Assembly: GCA_016748015.1 (NCBI GenBank)
Contig: JAAOMT010000134.1
Span: 1 to 62,369, forward strand
DNA: 62,369 bases
Direction: 5' to 3'
Source: Geosiphon pyriformis
Taxonomy: Eukaryota; Glomeromycota; Glomeromycetes; Archaeosporales; Geosiphonaceae
Positions 11,069-20,934 of the stretch are shown here, piece after piece (position 1 is the first letter of the stretch; each line of letters begins with the position of its first letter). The notes beneath the pieces were generated by a model. The model did no database searches. It was not told the DNA's origin and was given only the letters and a program-made list of their open reading frames with translations. The translations under genes and the position numbers were made by a program.

Positions 11069-11746
11069 TCATAAAATCTGGTGAGATTTTTTCTGTTTGT
11101 TGAGAGCTATGTTTACTGAAACTGTGAATCGTTCAGTTAAACCAAAACTTTGGGTTCCTCTTTTGCTTTTTTCCAATAGTTCTCTTTGATTGACTAATTG
11201 TAAACCTGAAATGTTGATTAAGAGTAAATAAATGGCTTGGGCAATTTTCTCGGCATGTTCAATCTTAAATGGCTTGTTAATTTCATTTTGGAGTATTACT
11301 GTTATGTCACCAGTATATCCAGCATCGATTATTCCTCCTCTGACATTGATTCCTTTGCTTGCCAGAGAGAACCGGGAGGCAATTTGAATCATTGCTCTTG
11401 GTGGAATTTCGAGAGCAATTTTGAGGTTGATTTTTGTAAAAGATTTGGATTTGAGAACAAGAGTATCCTTGTCTGGATATCTTAGGTCATATCCAGCATC
11501 AATTTCGTGTGCTTTTTCAGGTTTTATTTCTTGTCTGTTGTTGTTGAAGTATTTGAGTTGTAAGACAGACTGATTTTTGATAAGATAGATGGGTGTTGTT
11601 TCAATTTCTTCTGTTGCTTCCAGTTCTCCAAATTCAATTTTGTTCTCATCACTTTCACTGGGCAAGAGGATACTAAGAGCATAGCATTCAGGACACCACT
11701 GTTCATCACAAGGCATAATGCATTCTTCACATAGCCTAATGTTCAT
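11069..11746 (-). pseudogene. Element B dUTPase domain, open over 225 codons
   Basis: dUTPase hydrolyses dUTP and so keeps uracil out of new cDNA. All five trimeric-dUTPase motifs are visible: 1 DAGYDLRYP, 2 ASRFSLASKG, 3 GIIDAGYTGDI, 4 EKIAQAIYLLL, 5 RGTQSFGLTER. Motif 5 departs from the usual RGxxGFGSTG. Upstream lies a Cys cluster, LCEECIMPCDEQWCPECYAL (about 11740-11680). It is part of the pol frame between protease and RT, where most Ty3/Gypsy elements have no such domain. It is the longest stop-free stretch in B; the element as a whole is dead. Confidence 0.85.
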
Positions 11747-12310
11747 TTGCTCTAATCATTGAATTTAAGCTTCTTGGATTGGGTAGATGTGACTTGCAAT
11801 TTGGTGGTAGACTTCTACTTTATCTTTATAATCAAATCCAGCTAATTCCATGGTGTATTCAATGTATTCTGCTTCCTTTATTTGATGGACATCTTCTTTG
11901 GTAGCTCCATTAATTAATGCCATTGCTAGGTCAAAAATCATCTCAGCATCATGGAAGTAGTGATAAAGTTTGTTGAGAGCACTGTTGTATGCCGCATTAA
12001 AGGGTGTTTCTCTTTTTACTTTTTCTGAAATTAATAAAGCATATTGGCAGGTCTGATTGCAGACTCCTCCTCTTATTGCTATGTTAATTCAATTGCATTC
12101 TTCCGGTAGCATATCTCCACAAGTCAAACAAGAGGTGTTGTCCCATTTTCCGCTTCTTTTTATTAGATGACCCCATTGTTCTTTGTGGCAAGCCTTGCAG
12201 TAATAACAAGTATGATTTTCATATTCTTCTTTAGGTGAAATGCAGGCTCCCATTGATGAGAGTTTCTTGTGGCAATCTTTGCATTTGAGTGGAATGTAAG
12301 GGCATTGTTT
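11747..12310 (-). pseudogene. Element B Cys-rich domain of unknown function
   Basis: Between protease and dUTPase. Read on the minus strand it holds CKDCHKKLSSMGACISP, then CYYCKACHKEQWG, then KWDNTSCLTCGDMLPEE, then GGVCNQTCQYALLISEKV and a helical part with YEYTMELAG-like repeats of charge. Three CxxC pairs plus extra Cys/His suggest zinc binding. A (27880-28398) and C/F carry the same domain with the signature SMGAC or SIGAC and GKWDN. Function unknown. Stops at a Trp position after PEECN and near the end. Confidence 0.72.
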
Positions 12311-12883
12311 TCATGGTTCTGGTTTTGAATAAGAAATATTCCATCCAGTTGTCACTGGTTTTTTTGTTTCAAAAGAATCATTTGTTGAAAAGTATTGTTG
12401 TTCAGTTTCATCAGCCCAATTGGAGATTGATCCAAGTGCCATAAATGTTTCAATGATGGGTTTTTCTTCTGGTTCGAATTCAAAAGCTGGGGCTTTTCCA
12501 GAGCATTTGTTGAATGTACCACAAGTAGCAGGTACTTGGGCATGTTGTTCTTGATAGGAGAGTTGTAATTCTTGGGTTTTCCAGTCTAATTTTGCATTGG
12601 CTTTTTGAAACCAATCATTTCCGATAAGGGCTTGATACTGGGATGCGTCCATTACAAGAACTTTAACTAGAATAGTAATTTCATTTAGAGTAAATGGAAA
12701 ATTGTCAATTTCTCCTACTGGAGTCTTTTTCATGCCATCAGCAGTAACGATTACTGTCTGAGCTGGTCGATCAACATTTCTCTTTAACTGTTGCATCAAT
12801 TGGTAGGTAATGATGCTTCCGGCAGATCCACTGTTTAGGATCAAGTGAATTGTCTTTCCTTCAACTTCTGCTTCAGTGTACAT
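12311..12883 (-). pseudogene. Element B aspartic protease domain
   Basis: Retropepsin-like domain that would cleave the Gag-Pol polyprotein. Contains HLILNSGSAGSIITYQL with the catalytic DSG changed to NSG (12835-12827), then ADGMKKTPVGEIDNFPF, ILVKVLVMDASQYQALIGNDW. Open over 190 codons. With Asn in place of the catalytic Asp it should be inactive. Elements A and C keep DSG; F also has NSG. Confidence 0.85.
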
Positions 12884-14919
12884 AGCAGTGATTGCTTTTT
12901 GTTTATTGGCGGCTGCATTGATAAGCAGGAATGATGACTTATTTGCTTTGAACTCAAAAGGGAATATATCTGAAAGGTTGGCATTTTTAGCAATTCTGGC
13001 TGGTGGGATTGTGGTAGGAGTATAAGAAGAGTTTTGTTGTCATGCTGCAGCTCTACCTTCCGAAAGTGCAGTATAGTGAAAATCTTGTTTTTCAGGTATT
13101 ATAAGATAGCTAGATTGAGTATGATAATGAGAAGGTTTTGGTTGAGCTGGATTTCAGAGAACTAATTGGTTATTTGGGTTGATTCTGTTGTTGTTTATTG
13201 CAAATCAGTTTTATGGTGCAAATTGGTATTGTTGAACCAATCTTCAAGCAGGTACTTGGTAATAGTGAATGGATTGTCGATACTGTTGTTGCATTGGTTG
13301 TAGAGCAGGTTGATAGTAGTCAGTTTAATATTGTGGTCTTGGTGGATAGTAAGCTGGTAGTAGTGGTGGTTGGTAATAAGATTGTTGTGGCAAAGAGTAA
13401 TGTTGATTACTCTTGTTTTGTTGGTCTCATTGTAGCTTTTTGCAATCTCTTTTCCAGTGGCCAGGGATTCCACAGTAATGGCAATTCTGAGGCTGGTTAT
13501 TAGAGGATGATATGAAGTTGTTTTGATTCCATCTTTGGGGTAGTTAATATCTTTGGGGTTGCTGTTGTTGTTGGTTGGTAAAATAGTTTTTGACTTTTTT
13601 TGTGAGTTGGTCAATTTTCTCTTCAGCTGCTGAGCTGGTCTTTCCAATGGCTAAGTTCATGAGTTTTGTACAATTGGCTTCTTCCATAGCCATTTCATAT
13701 CTTTTTGCTTGCTAAATAACAGAGTTTAAATCTTCTGGGACATGTGAGCAAATCTTTTTAATCAGTTTATCCTTTAAACCAGTGATAAATTGATTTAAGA
13801 TTTGAGCATCGGAATAATAATCATTAGTTTTAAGTTGGTGAATTTGTCTGAAAAGTTTGTTGAATTTCCCAATATAAGTTATAACAGATTCGGAAGGTTC
13901 TTGTTTGATATTGTGAAAATGATTTCGAAGTGTGATTGAAGTGTTGTTATCGGTAAATTGTTCTAAGAAGGCAGTTTTGAAAGCTGTCTAGTTATTAAAA
14001 GGGGTGGTCAAGTTTTCGAACCATTCGCCTGCTGTTCCTTTAAGAAAGTAAAAAATTGTTCTTAACATTCTGGCAGCATTCCATCCATTTGCATCTCCAG
14101 CTTTAATAACTTGGTTAAGCCATTCTTGGGGACTGGTCTCAATGTCTTCTCCATTAAATTCAGGGATTTTTGCAATATATGCTATCATTTTGTCTTCTTT
14201 GTTTTTACTGTCTATTGATTCTTCTTCAGATATTTCAGAGTCATTTTCTTTGTTCACTGCTGTCTCAGAGTGTTCACTTCAATTTTTAGCTAGAAAGTCA
14301 AGGAGATTGAAACTAGTTTGAAGGGGTTCTTGTTGTCTGGTAGAACTTTTGGGTAATGTAAAATCTTCTAGTCTTGCAAATCGATTTAAGAGTGAATTAG
14401 GTGTTTGTGCTTGTACAAGTGAAGCTAAAAAAGGTGTGATAGTAAGTGGAAGTTTTGAACTGGTTCCTTGTTCAGGTGTTTGTAAGTGTTTGACAGTTGT
14501 TTTTGGTAGTATTGAAATATTTAGGGTGGTTTTTGAGTATTGCTTCAATTTTTGTTTGCCTTTGTTGCTTGTTTCTGCCTCTGATTCAAAATCAATAGAG
14601 TATTGAGACTGCACTGGATATGTTTCTTTATAGTACTTGATAATATTAAAATTAAGTTCTTGAAAGTAAGTGGCAAGTGTTTTACTGTTAAGATCTTTGG
14701 TTCCCAACTGTGAATAGTGTACTAAATTATTGTAAAGATTGCTTCTAACTTCTGAGATATTGTAATTTCCAAAAAATAATTGTTGATGTGGTTTTTAATG
14801 TATTGGTATACTGATTTTTTGACAACTTCAATTCTATCTGGAATGTTGAATCTTTGCTTACAGTGGGTGTAAATTGACTGGTAATACTCTAGAGTTGTTG
14901 TGTCTGGTGTGGTCGCCAC
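12884..14919 (-). pseudogene. Element B gag (broken)
   Basis: Family-1 Gag from VATTPDTTTLEYYQ at 14919 (a GTG codon; no ATG in frame ahead of it). Frameshift near 14780, then the frame 14707-14279, TGA at 14279, then the capsid core in 14257-13988 (EWLNQVIKAGDANGWNAARM, Retrotrans_gag-like), TAG at a Trp codon near 13990, and continuation to a Gln-rich tail. A CCHC knuckle, CHYCGIPGHWKRDC, lies at 13483-13442. A Pro/Gln/Tyr-rich region leads into the protease. Confidence 0.85.
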
Positions 14920-14950
14920 TTTGAAGTTGTTTTTGCTGTGTTGTTTCTGT

Positions 14951-14962
14951 GGGAAAGCACCA
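14951..14962 (-). other. Primer-binding site of element B
   Basis: TGGTGCTTTCCC on the minus strand directly inside the 5' LTR; differs from the TGGTGCTCTC of A, C, E and H by a C to T change. Confidence 0.6.
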
Positions 14963-14964
14963 AA

Positions 14965-15156
14965 TGTTACCAGAGGTTTTTGGTCTTTTCTTGTATGTTT
15001 GTTGTAATGCTGTTAATTCATGGCTATGAGAAGTGTTTAAACCTCTGATACTGAATTTTATTTTCAAATTATCTCCTATAATTTGAACTGCTGAACTTAT
15101 AAGTGGAATGGCCAATTCTGTGCCAGTTATTTGTGTAGTTACATTGTAGTAAACGT
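14965..15156 (-). repeat. 5' LTR of element B, part 1
   Basis: Matches 6100-6290 of the 3' LTR. It breaks after GTAGTAAACGT at 15156 where element C starts; the rest resumes at 25265. Confidence 0.92.
15153..15156. repeat. Target-site duplication of element C (left copy)
   Basis: ACGT before TGTTACAG; right copy at 25265-25268 reads ATGT. The two differ by one C to T transition at a CpG. Confidence 0.75.
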
Positions 15157-15598
15157 TGTTACAGATGATTATTTCTGCTGTTGAATTAAATAACAACCTG
15201 TAACTTGGTGCTTAAAAGCTACTTCCATGGATGAGGTTTTGCAAAATGTTGTATCTGAAGGTTTTTATAAAATTCTTTGTATAATGGACAGAGATTTAAT
15301 AGTGTTAATAGTAGGTGTATCTTTCTAAGAATTTTCCCAATTTCTTTCTTAGCATGGTGGCCAGATTTAATCTGGCAGTTGTGCTCTTCTGGTAAGCTAT
15401 CCAATAATATATATAAAATCCTACCCTTATTTCTGGGTCTTTTACCAGGCTATCCTTGATGTCAATAACTCAGTGCTTAATCCTTTTTTCAATTAGTATA
15501 CACAATAATTAAATCAAATAAAATAAAGAAAAGAAATAAAAGAAAATAAAAAAAGAAAATAAATAAGTCCGGGCAGTTTGGCAGATTAGTATTCCGTT

Positions 15599-15621
15599 AA
15601 TAGCTGTGATCAAGAGCTATT
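15599..15621 (-). other. Conserved LTR stem-loop (families 2 and 3)
   Basis: AATAGCT, 9-nt loop, AGCTATT. The perfect 8-bp form CAATAGCT/AGCTATTG is at 43376-43400 (D), 59444-59468 (G) and 49732-49756 (E); weaker copies at 24892-24914, 47209-47231 and 55264-55287. Conservation across otherwise different LTRs suggests a transcript structure. Confidence 0.7.
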
Positions 15622-15776
15622 GTTCTAGTATAGTTAAGTATTAATTACAATCAACATGAAGTGTTAATAGTGGAGAGTGGATTGAGATGTGGAATAATTA
15701 TTTATTTGATGATTTTGTTTTTTGGCTAAGTATTCTGTGGTATCAATTCTGTCTTTTCTATTTCTAACACTACCGC

Positions 15777-15784
15777 TATATATA
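15777..15784 (-). promoter_or_regulatory. TATA box of family-2 LTR (C, 3' copy)
   Basis: TATATATA, conserved in the same context in D, F (55103-55110) and G, downstream (element sense) of the minisatellite and the CCAAT box. Confidence 0.6.
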
Positions 15785-15957
15785 CATAATTGGGATTCCT
15801 TAATTCCTTGATTCTTCATGACAGGAATCCTGGAATTCCTGGAATCTTGCGATTCCTTTAAGAGGAATTCTGGAATTTTGGAATCTTGCAATTCCTTGTC
15901 AGAGAATCCTGAAATTTCTGGAATCCTGCAATTTCTGAGAGGAATCCTGGAATTCCA
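15785..15957 (-). repeat. Family-2 U3 minisatellite (GGAATTCC units)
   Basis: Alternating units built from GGAATYCTGGAATTCC and GAATCYTGCAATTCC. It lies between the CCAAT and TATA boxes. Copy number varies: the partner LTR (about 25105-25195) is shorter by several units; other arrays at 43600-43770, 54935-55090 and 59650-59775. The units are self-complementary. Possible enhancer; inferred. Confidence 0.75.
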
Positions 15958-15978
15958 CATTTACTATGCTTACTTCTG

Positions 15979-15983
15979 ATTGG
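15979..15983 (-). promoter_or_regulatory. CCAAT box of family-2 LTR
   Basis: ATTGG on the plus strand (CCAAT on the element strand) in the conserved context TTAGCCAATCAGAAGTAA, also seen in F near 54905. Confidence 0.5.
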
Positions 15984-16027
15984 CTAATAAGTATGCTAAT
16001 ATATTTCTTATATTTCTATAAGTAACA

Positions 16028-16040
16028 TTATTCCCTCTTT
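16028..16040 (-). other. Polypurine tract of element C
   Basis: AAAGAGGGAATAA on the minus strand between the ORF3 stop (16041) and the 3' LTR. Element E has AAAGAGAGGGATAA at the same place. Confidence 0.7.
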
Positions 16041-16670
16041 TTAATATTGAGTTCCATCAAAATCCAACTCATGTAATTCCCCCTCTTGAAGTATTTCCTG
16101 GATTTTGTTTTTGAGAATTACTTGTGTTATTTGGGTCTGTAATTCTTCAAATTGAGCATTGGTGATTTTTTCCAATTGATTACTGGTAACCATATCTATT
16201 GCTTTGTTGAGCAATATTTCTGGTTTATCCTGAAATGCTGTGTGTATTCGGTATATGGCTCGAGCTTGTGTGGATAAGTTGTTCTTTCCCACAAAATGTT
16301 CTAATTGTTGTAGTATTCTTTTGTCAAATAATCGCTTTGTTTTATCCATATATAGATTCTGGATATTTACGTGTTGTCCCAAGTAAAAATAACAATAGTT
16401 TTGTGGAAATTGTTGTATCCACTAATTCCAAGTTTCTTTAGTCAATTCTTGATATAATGACTCTTTTGTCAATTCTTTTATTGCTAATTTTATTTTCACC
16501 ATGATTTTGTCCACCATATTTTTAGTTTTCTTCAGTGTTCTGAGTTGTAATGTCTTTCTAGTATCTTGATATTAAATGGTTTGTTAATTGATTGTAATTT
16601 CTATTTTCTGGTGTTGGATTAATTAAAAGAGTTGTTGTGCTAGTGTGTGAATGTTGTCTGTAATTTCCAT
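16041..16670 (-). pseudogene. Element C ORF3, unknown protein downstream of integrase
   Basis: Starts at ATG 16670 (MEITDNIHTLAQQLF) and ends at TAA 16041. About 209 residues with three in-frame stops; the last 113 residues (16382-16041) are open and include GQHVNIQNLYMDKTKRLFDK and ARAIYRIHTAFQDKPEILL. It corresponds in position, size and layout to ORF3 of family 1 (QNIQQLSQ start, YxYxGxxL core, QI..I/VL tail), although sequence similarity is low. Unlike family 1 it ends before the LTR. The integrase stop (TGA 16727-16725) is in the same frame with no other stop between, so it may once have been fused to pol. Function unknown. Confidence 0.68.
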
Positions 16671-16724
16671 TTTTCTGATATTTCCTGTCGCGTCTACCAT
16701 GTCTTTATATATTTTTTTGATTGA

Positions 16725-18107
16725 TCAATTTAATATGTTGTTGTTAATAAGAACAATTGGTTCCAGATCTTGTGGAATCTCCTCTGGTCGGACTAGTATT
16801 CTCTGTACTCCTAATTGTGGAATATTACTGGTAAATGGTAGTATAATATCACGATATGGCTTCAGTCAATCTCTATGCACTGCTTTGGTTAAAATTTTGT
16901 TATCCAATCTTAATTTGTAAGCTTCATTTTCTAGAATTTCTTCTATGTGAAATGGTCCGTCCCATTTGGGGTCAAATTTTCCACTCCACTGTTTTTCTAC
17001 TTTGGTACGATGTAGTAATACTTTGTCTCCAATCTTGAATTCAACTGGTTTGTCTAGTAGTTGACTATTATGTCTTTTTTTCTGTTTTTTTTGTGACTTT
17101 TGAATATTATTAGCTGCTTTTTTTCGTTTGTTTTCCAATGTTTTTATTAAGTCATATGTTCTTCTTAGCAATGTTTCTTGAAAATTTTCTTCTGTTATTG
17201 GTTCAGCTGGATATGTATTAATTTTTCTCTCTACTGGTAACATTGCTGTTCTCCTATATACTAATTCAAATGGTGTTGTTTGTGTAGTATCTTGTTTCAT
17301 TGTCCGATAAGCAAATAGTACTGATGATATGAACAAATCCCAATTGTTCTGGTTTTTTTGGCTGAGCTTAGCTATTGCTTCACACAGTATTCTATTGAAT
17401 CTTTCTACTAATCCGTTGGTTTGTGGATGGTATGGTAATGATAATGATCTCTTGATTCCAAATCTTTGGCTCAATTCTGTTAATGTTCTGTTCACAAAAT
17501 GAGTTCTTTGGTCTGATAATAATTTTTTTGGACATCCATGTCAACAAATCAAATCCTGATGAACAAATTTGGCAACGGATTCTGCATCTGCTCTTTGAAT
17601 TGCTTTTGCCTCTGGCCATTTAGTGAGATAGTCCATGGCTACTACTATGTATCTGTTTCCTCTGCTGGTAATTGTTAATGGTCTGACTAAATCAATTCCA
17701 ATACGGTCAAATGGTTGTCCCACTTTGATTGGTCTTAATGGTTTACTGGGTCTTGTTCCTCCTTTTTGCTGACAAGCATCACAATTTTGAACATATTGAA
17801 TGATGTCTGGGTACATTGATGGCCAATAGTATCTCTTTCTGGTTCTTTCCATGGTTGCTTCTTTGTGAAAATGTCCTGCTGTTGGATTTGAATGCATGTT
17901 GAATAATATTGTCTCTTTTTCTGGCTCCGTAATTACTCTGGTTGGTTGATCTGGATCCTTTCTATTTTTTTGATAAAGTATATTTTGGTGAGTGATAAAA
18001 TATTTTGATTGTTGTTTGATACTTTTTTGTTTTGTTTGAGATAAATTCTCCTTGAACTGTTGAGTGTTTATATAATGTTGCAATTGTTGATATTTTTGTA
18101 TGTTCAT
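16725..18107 (-). pseudogene. Element C integrase (nearly intact)
   Basis: HHCC zinc module (HSNPTAGHFHKEATMER, then CDACQQKGG), catalytic core with GIDLVRPLTI, LLSDQRTHFVN and LVERFNRILCEA, so D, D and E are all present, then EFKIGDKVLLHRTKVEKQW and the GPY/F-like WDGPFHIEEILENEAYKL. The core is read as two frames (18107-17541 and 17495-16866) with a break near 17540. A TGA follows KAVHRD at about 16863 and the tail continues to 16725. No chromodomain seen. Confidence 0.88.
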
Positions 18108-18179
18108 CTTTTGTTGTATTTTTCATTGCTATTGTTCTGGTTTTGTTATATTTTGGGTTGAAATGTTCTTAGATTTGTC

Positions 18180-19470
18180 TCATTCATGATAAACCGTCCA
18201 TATTTCCATTGTCTTTTCCTTTTTTATAATATATAGTATACTTATATGGTGCGAGTGCCATTTTCCATCTTAACTGTCTTCCATCTCCAAATTTTTGTTT
18301 TTAAAGTGATGTTAATCCTTTGTTATCTGTGTACACTTCAAACTTCTGGCTCAAATATTCTTTCCATTTCATAACTGACTAGTATATTGCTAAGTGTTCT
18401 TTTTCCAGTGTTCCATAGTTCTTTTTGGCTGGTATTAAATCTCTGCTGGCATATGCCACTGGATGTTCTTTGCTATCTGATTCTCTCTAAGATAGTACTG
18501 CTTCTAATGCCTGGCCTGATGCATCCATGGTAATGATGAATGGTTTGCTGTAATCTGAATAGATCAGTACTGGAGCTTGTATAAGCTTTCTTTTTAGAAT
18601 ATCAAAAGCTTCTTGTTGACTTTCAGTCCATTCATATTTTGTATCTTTGTTTTGCAGTTGGTTAAGTGGCTGTGCTATCTTGGAAAAGTTCTTAATAAAA
18701 CATTGATAGTAGCTGGCAAATCCCAAGAATGATTTCAGTTCTGTTATATTGGTCAGCACTGGAAAGTTTTTTACTATCTCTATTTTCTCTGGATCCGTTT
18801 TGATGCCATCTTTGCTGACTATGTGTCCCAAGAATTTTAGTTCTATCTTGCCGAAGAAGCACTTTGTTGCATTTAACTTTAGTCCTGTTCTTCTTAGTCT
18901 TTTGAACACTTGTTGAAGATGATGAAGATGATCATCAAACATTTTTGAGAATACATTGGTGTTGTCTAAGTATACAATTACTGATTTCCACAATAAACCA
19001 GTATAAACAATTTTCATTAGCCGCTGGAAAGTTGCTGGGGCATTGGTTAAGCCAAATAGCATTACTTCAAATTCGAAATTCCCTTCTCTAGTAGTAAATG
19101 CCATCTTCTCTTTGTCAGCTGAATTCATGGTTACTTGCCAGTAACCACAGTCCAAATCTAATGTTAAGAACTATTTGTTCCCACCGAAAGCATCAAATAA
19201 TTCCTGTATTCGTGGAGTTGGATAACTGTCTCCTCAAGTTATACCATTGAGTTTCCTGTAGTCTACACAAAACCGGATTTTTCCATTCTTCTTATGGACG
19301 AGTACCACTGGTGATGACCATAGGCTCATTGATGATTGAATTAGCCCATTGTTAAACATTCTGTTTATCTCTTGATGAATGATCTCATGGCTGGCTGGCG
19401 GCATTCTATATGCTCTTTGTTTGATTGGCATTGCATCTCCAGTCTTGATCTGATGCTGGATGATGTCAGT
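18180..19470 (-). pseudogene. Element C reverse transcriptase and RNase H
   Basis: RT begins with MPIKQRAYRMPPASHEII and [19 protein letters not shown] (19431-19234). Motif A is in LDLDCGYWQV (a stop just before), then the 222-codon frame 19155-18487 with FEVMLFGLTNAPATFQRLM. The active site reads YLDN at 18972-18961 (second Asp lost). Thumb FLGHIVSKDGIKTDPEK, connection and RNase H start (FIITMDASGQAL, first catalytic Asp present) follow. RNase H continues to about 18180 with stops (VYTDNKGLTSL). RT and RNase H would act in the capsid particle on element RNA. Confidence 0.88.
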
Positions 19471-20394
19471 TCAGCCAAACTCATTTTCGCTGGCAAAGAT
19501 ATTGTTGAAATTGTTGAGTAATATCTTAAGCTGCATATATTGGAGTGGATCTAAGTTTCCCATGTTCATTTGTTCCAATTGTTCTGGTTGGAGCAAATAA
19601 CATTCGTCTCGTCCATAGATTGGTTGTAATGTAATGTCAACATATTCACAAAGTTGTGAAAAGTCTGGAATGGGGTTGGGTGGTTGGTCTTCTATTTCTG
19701 TGGTTAAATATCCGATGGTGGTTTCTTCTGGTATGTTAATGACATTGCCAGTGTTGTTGTAGATGGAAATTTTTATGCTGCTATAGCTTTTGGCTTGTAT
19801 GTGGAGATTGATCAACCCAATTTCTCCTGATTCACAAAGGTTTGCTTTAGCTTCAAAAATTTGTCCTTGCTCCTTTTCTTTCTTTCCTATTGCTAACATG
19901 TACTGGCTATATGGTAGAATAGAAATAGCTTGACCAGTTGAGATAATTTCTTCTTGGCCAACAATTTCTTCCTCTGCCATATTGACTGGTACATCTATTC
20001 TACTCGTTAATCCAAATCTTTGTATTCCTCTCACTGTTATTCCTAATTCCTCCCTCTTTCCCACTGACATTAACTGAGCTACTCTAACCAGAGGCAGGAA
20101 TATTGCCTGTGCTATCTTTTTGTTGGGCTCTATTATATAGGCCTTTTCGGAGTCATTTTGTAGCATGACAATGATATTTCCCATGTATCTCGCGTCTATT
20201 ATTCCTCTTTTTATATTGATCCTTTTTTTTGCTAAACTACTTCTAGATGCTAATTGAACCATTGTTGTTGCTGGAATTTCTAGTGCTATTTTCAGATCAA
20301 TGCAGGTGCGTGAATGTGGTTCCAATTTGATGGCCTCTTTTTCTGGATATCTCAGATCAAACTCTGCATCCGTATTATGCACACATTCTGGCAT
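19471..20394 (-). CDS. Element C dUTPase domain plus linker, open over 307 codons
   Basis: Part of pol; the longest open frame of element C. dUTPase motifs: 1 DAEFDLRYP, 2 ASRSSLAKK, 3 GIIDARYMGNI, 4 KKIAQAIFLPL, 5 RGIQRFGLTSR. Motifs 1 and 3 lack the usual Gly (DAGxD, DAGY), so activity is doubtful. Residues ~165-307 form a linker with SSIKISIYNNTGNVINIP and IYGRDECYLLQPEQLEQMN, ending in LKILLNNFNNIFASENEFG, the lead-in to RT. The first Met is internal: the frame upstream (20934-20419) is separated by a single stop. Confidence 0.8.
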   Translation of the reverse strand: MPECVHNTDAEFDLRYPEKEAIKLEPHSRTCIDLKIALEIPATTMVQLASRSSLAKKRINIKRGIIDARYMGNIIVMLQNDSEKAYIIEPNKKIAQAIFLPLVRVAQLMSVGKREELGITVRGIQRFGLTSRIDVPVNMAEEEIVGQEEIISTGQAISILPYSQYMLAIGKKEKEQGQIFEAKANLCESGEIGLINLHIQAKSYSSIKISIYNNTGNVINIPEETTIGYLTTEIEDQPPNPIPDFSQLCEYVDITLQPIYGRDECYLLQPEQLEQMNMGNLDPLQYMQLKILLNNFNNIFASENEFG

Positions 20395-20418
20395 AATACC
20401 TTCCCCATTGTTACTATA

Positions 20419-20934
20419 TCATTTCAACTCTTGTTCCTTGGAAAGATCTAGTAATGCAATGTATTGTTCATAGTTTAAATTGGAGTTTGAATCTGAGTTG
20501 GAATCAATATTGTTGTTGTCGCCATATTGAACGGAGCTGGGACTGGTGTTTTCATTGTCATCATTGTCAGAGTTTGAATTGGGATTGAAAATTGATTCCG
20601 ATTCTAATGCATATCTGCTGATTGGTTTTTCCTTTTCAAGGATTGTATAGATCATGCATAGTGGTGGATTGTAAATGAGGTCACACTTATCACAATACTG
20701 AAAGTCACAGGAAATTAGGCAGTGTTGACATAGTTGAGCATTTAACTGCTCTAACCATTGTTCTTGTTCTTCTCTTGTGGGTGCTAATTTTTGGTAGTGT
20801 TCGTAGAATTGTTCCGGATCCAGGAGATTTATGATGAGTTCTGCATCCCAGTCAAGTTCTAAAGATTCTGGGGGGTTGTCTTTGATTGTTTTTATTTCCT
20901 CAGGTGATGCCTCTTCAATTTTGGCAAGTGCCAT
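20419..20934 (-). CDS. Element C pre-dUTPase segment (helical, Cys cluster, Ser/Asn/Asp-rich)
   Basis: Open over 171 codons between the Cys-rich domain and dUTPase. Begins MALAKIEEASPEEIKTIKDN, then EQWLEQLNAQLCQHCLISC and DFQYCDKCDLIY (C-x2-C, C, C-x2-C; likely zinc site), then a low-complexity Asn/Asp/Ser tract (NSDNDDNENTS, DSNSDSNSN). The family-1 counterpart of the Cys cluster is LCEECIMPCDEQWCPEC. Reduced copies of this segment are retained in element E (48135-47917). Unknown function. Confidence 0.7.
   Translation of the reverse strand: MALAKIEEASPEEIKTIKDNPPESLELDWDAELIINLLDPEQFYEHYQKLAPTREEQEQWLEQLNAQLCQHCLISCDFQYCDKCDLIYNPPLCMIYTILEKEKPISRYALESESIFNPNSNSDNDDNENTSPSSVQYGDNNNIDSNSDSNSNLNYEQYIALLDLSKEQELK

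Larger units (their letters stand above)
15157..16027 (-). repeat. 3' LTR of element C (family 2)
   Basis: 871 bp, TGTTACAG to AGTAACA. Longer than its partner because the GGAATTCC minisatellite has extra units. It carries a conserved hairpin (15599-15621), the inverted pair CTGGTAA (15389-15395) / TTACCAG (15442-15448), an A/G-rich tract around 15505-15570 and a promoter region at its right end. Confidence 0.92.

Noticed and set aside
11237-14606. Plus-strand frames at 11237-11485, 13198-13503 and 14349-14606
   Set aside because: Antisense shadows of the dUTPase and gag frames of B; no family resemblance of their own.
15785-15957. GGAATTCC repeats as heat-shock elements or as a CRISPR-like array
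   Set aside because: GAA and TTC are spaced 0 or 3 nt, not the 2 nt of a heat-shock element; units are contiguous without unique spacers.
16866-17495. A chromodomain at the C-terminus of the C integrase
   Set aside because: Only the GPY/F-like WDGPFHI segment is visible; no aromatic-cage chromodomain motif follows before the stop.
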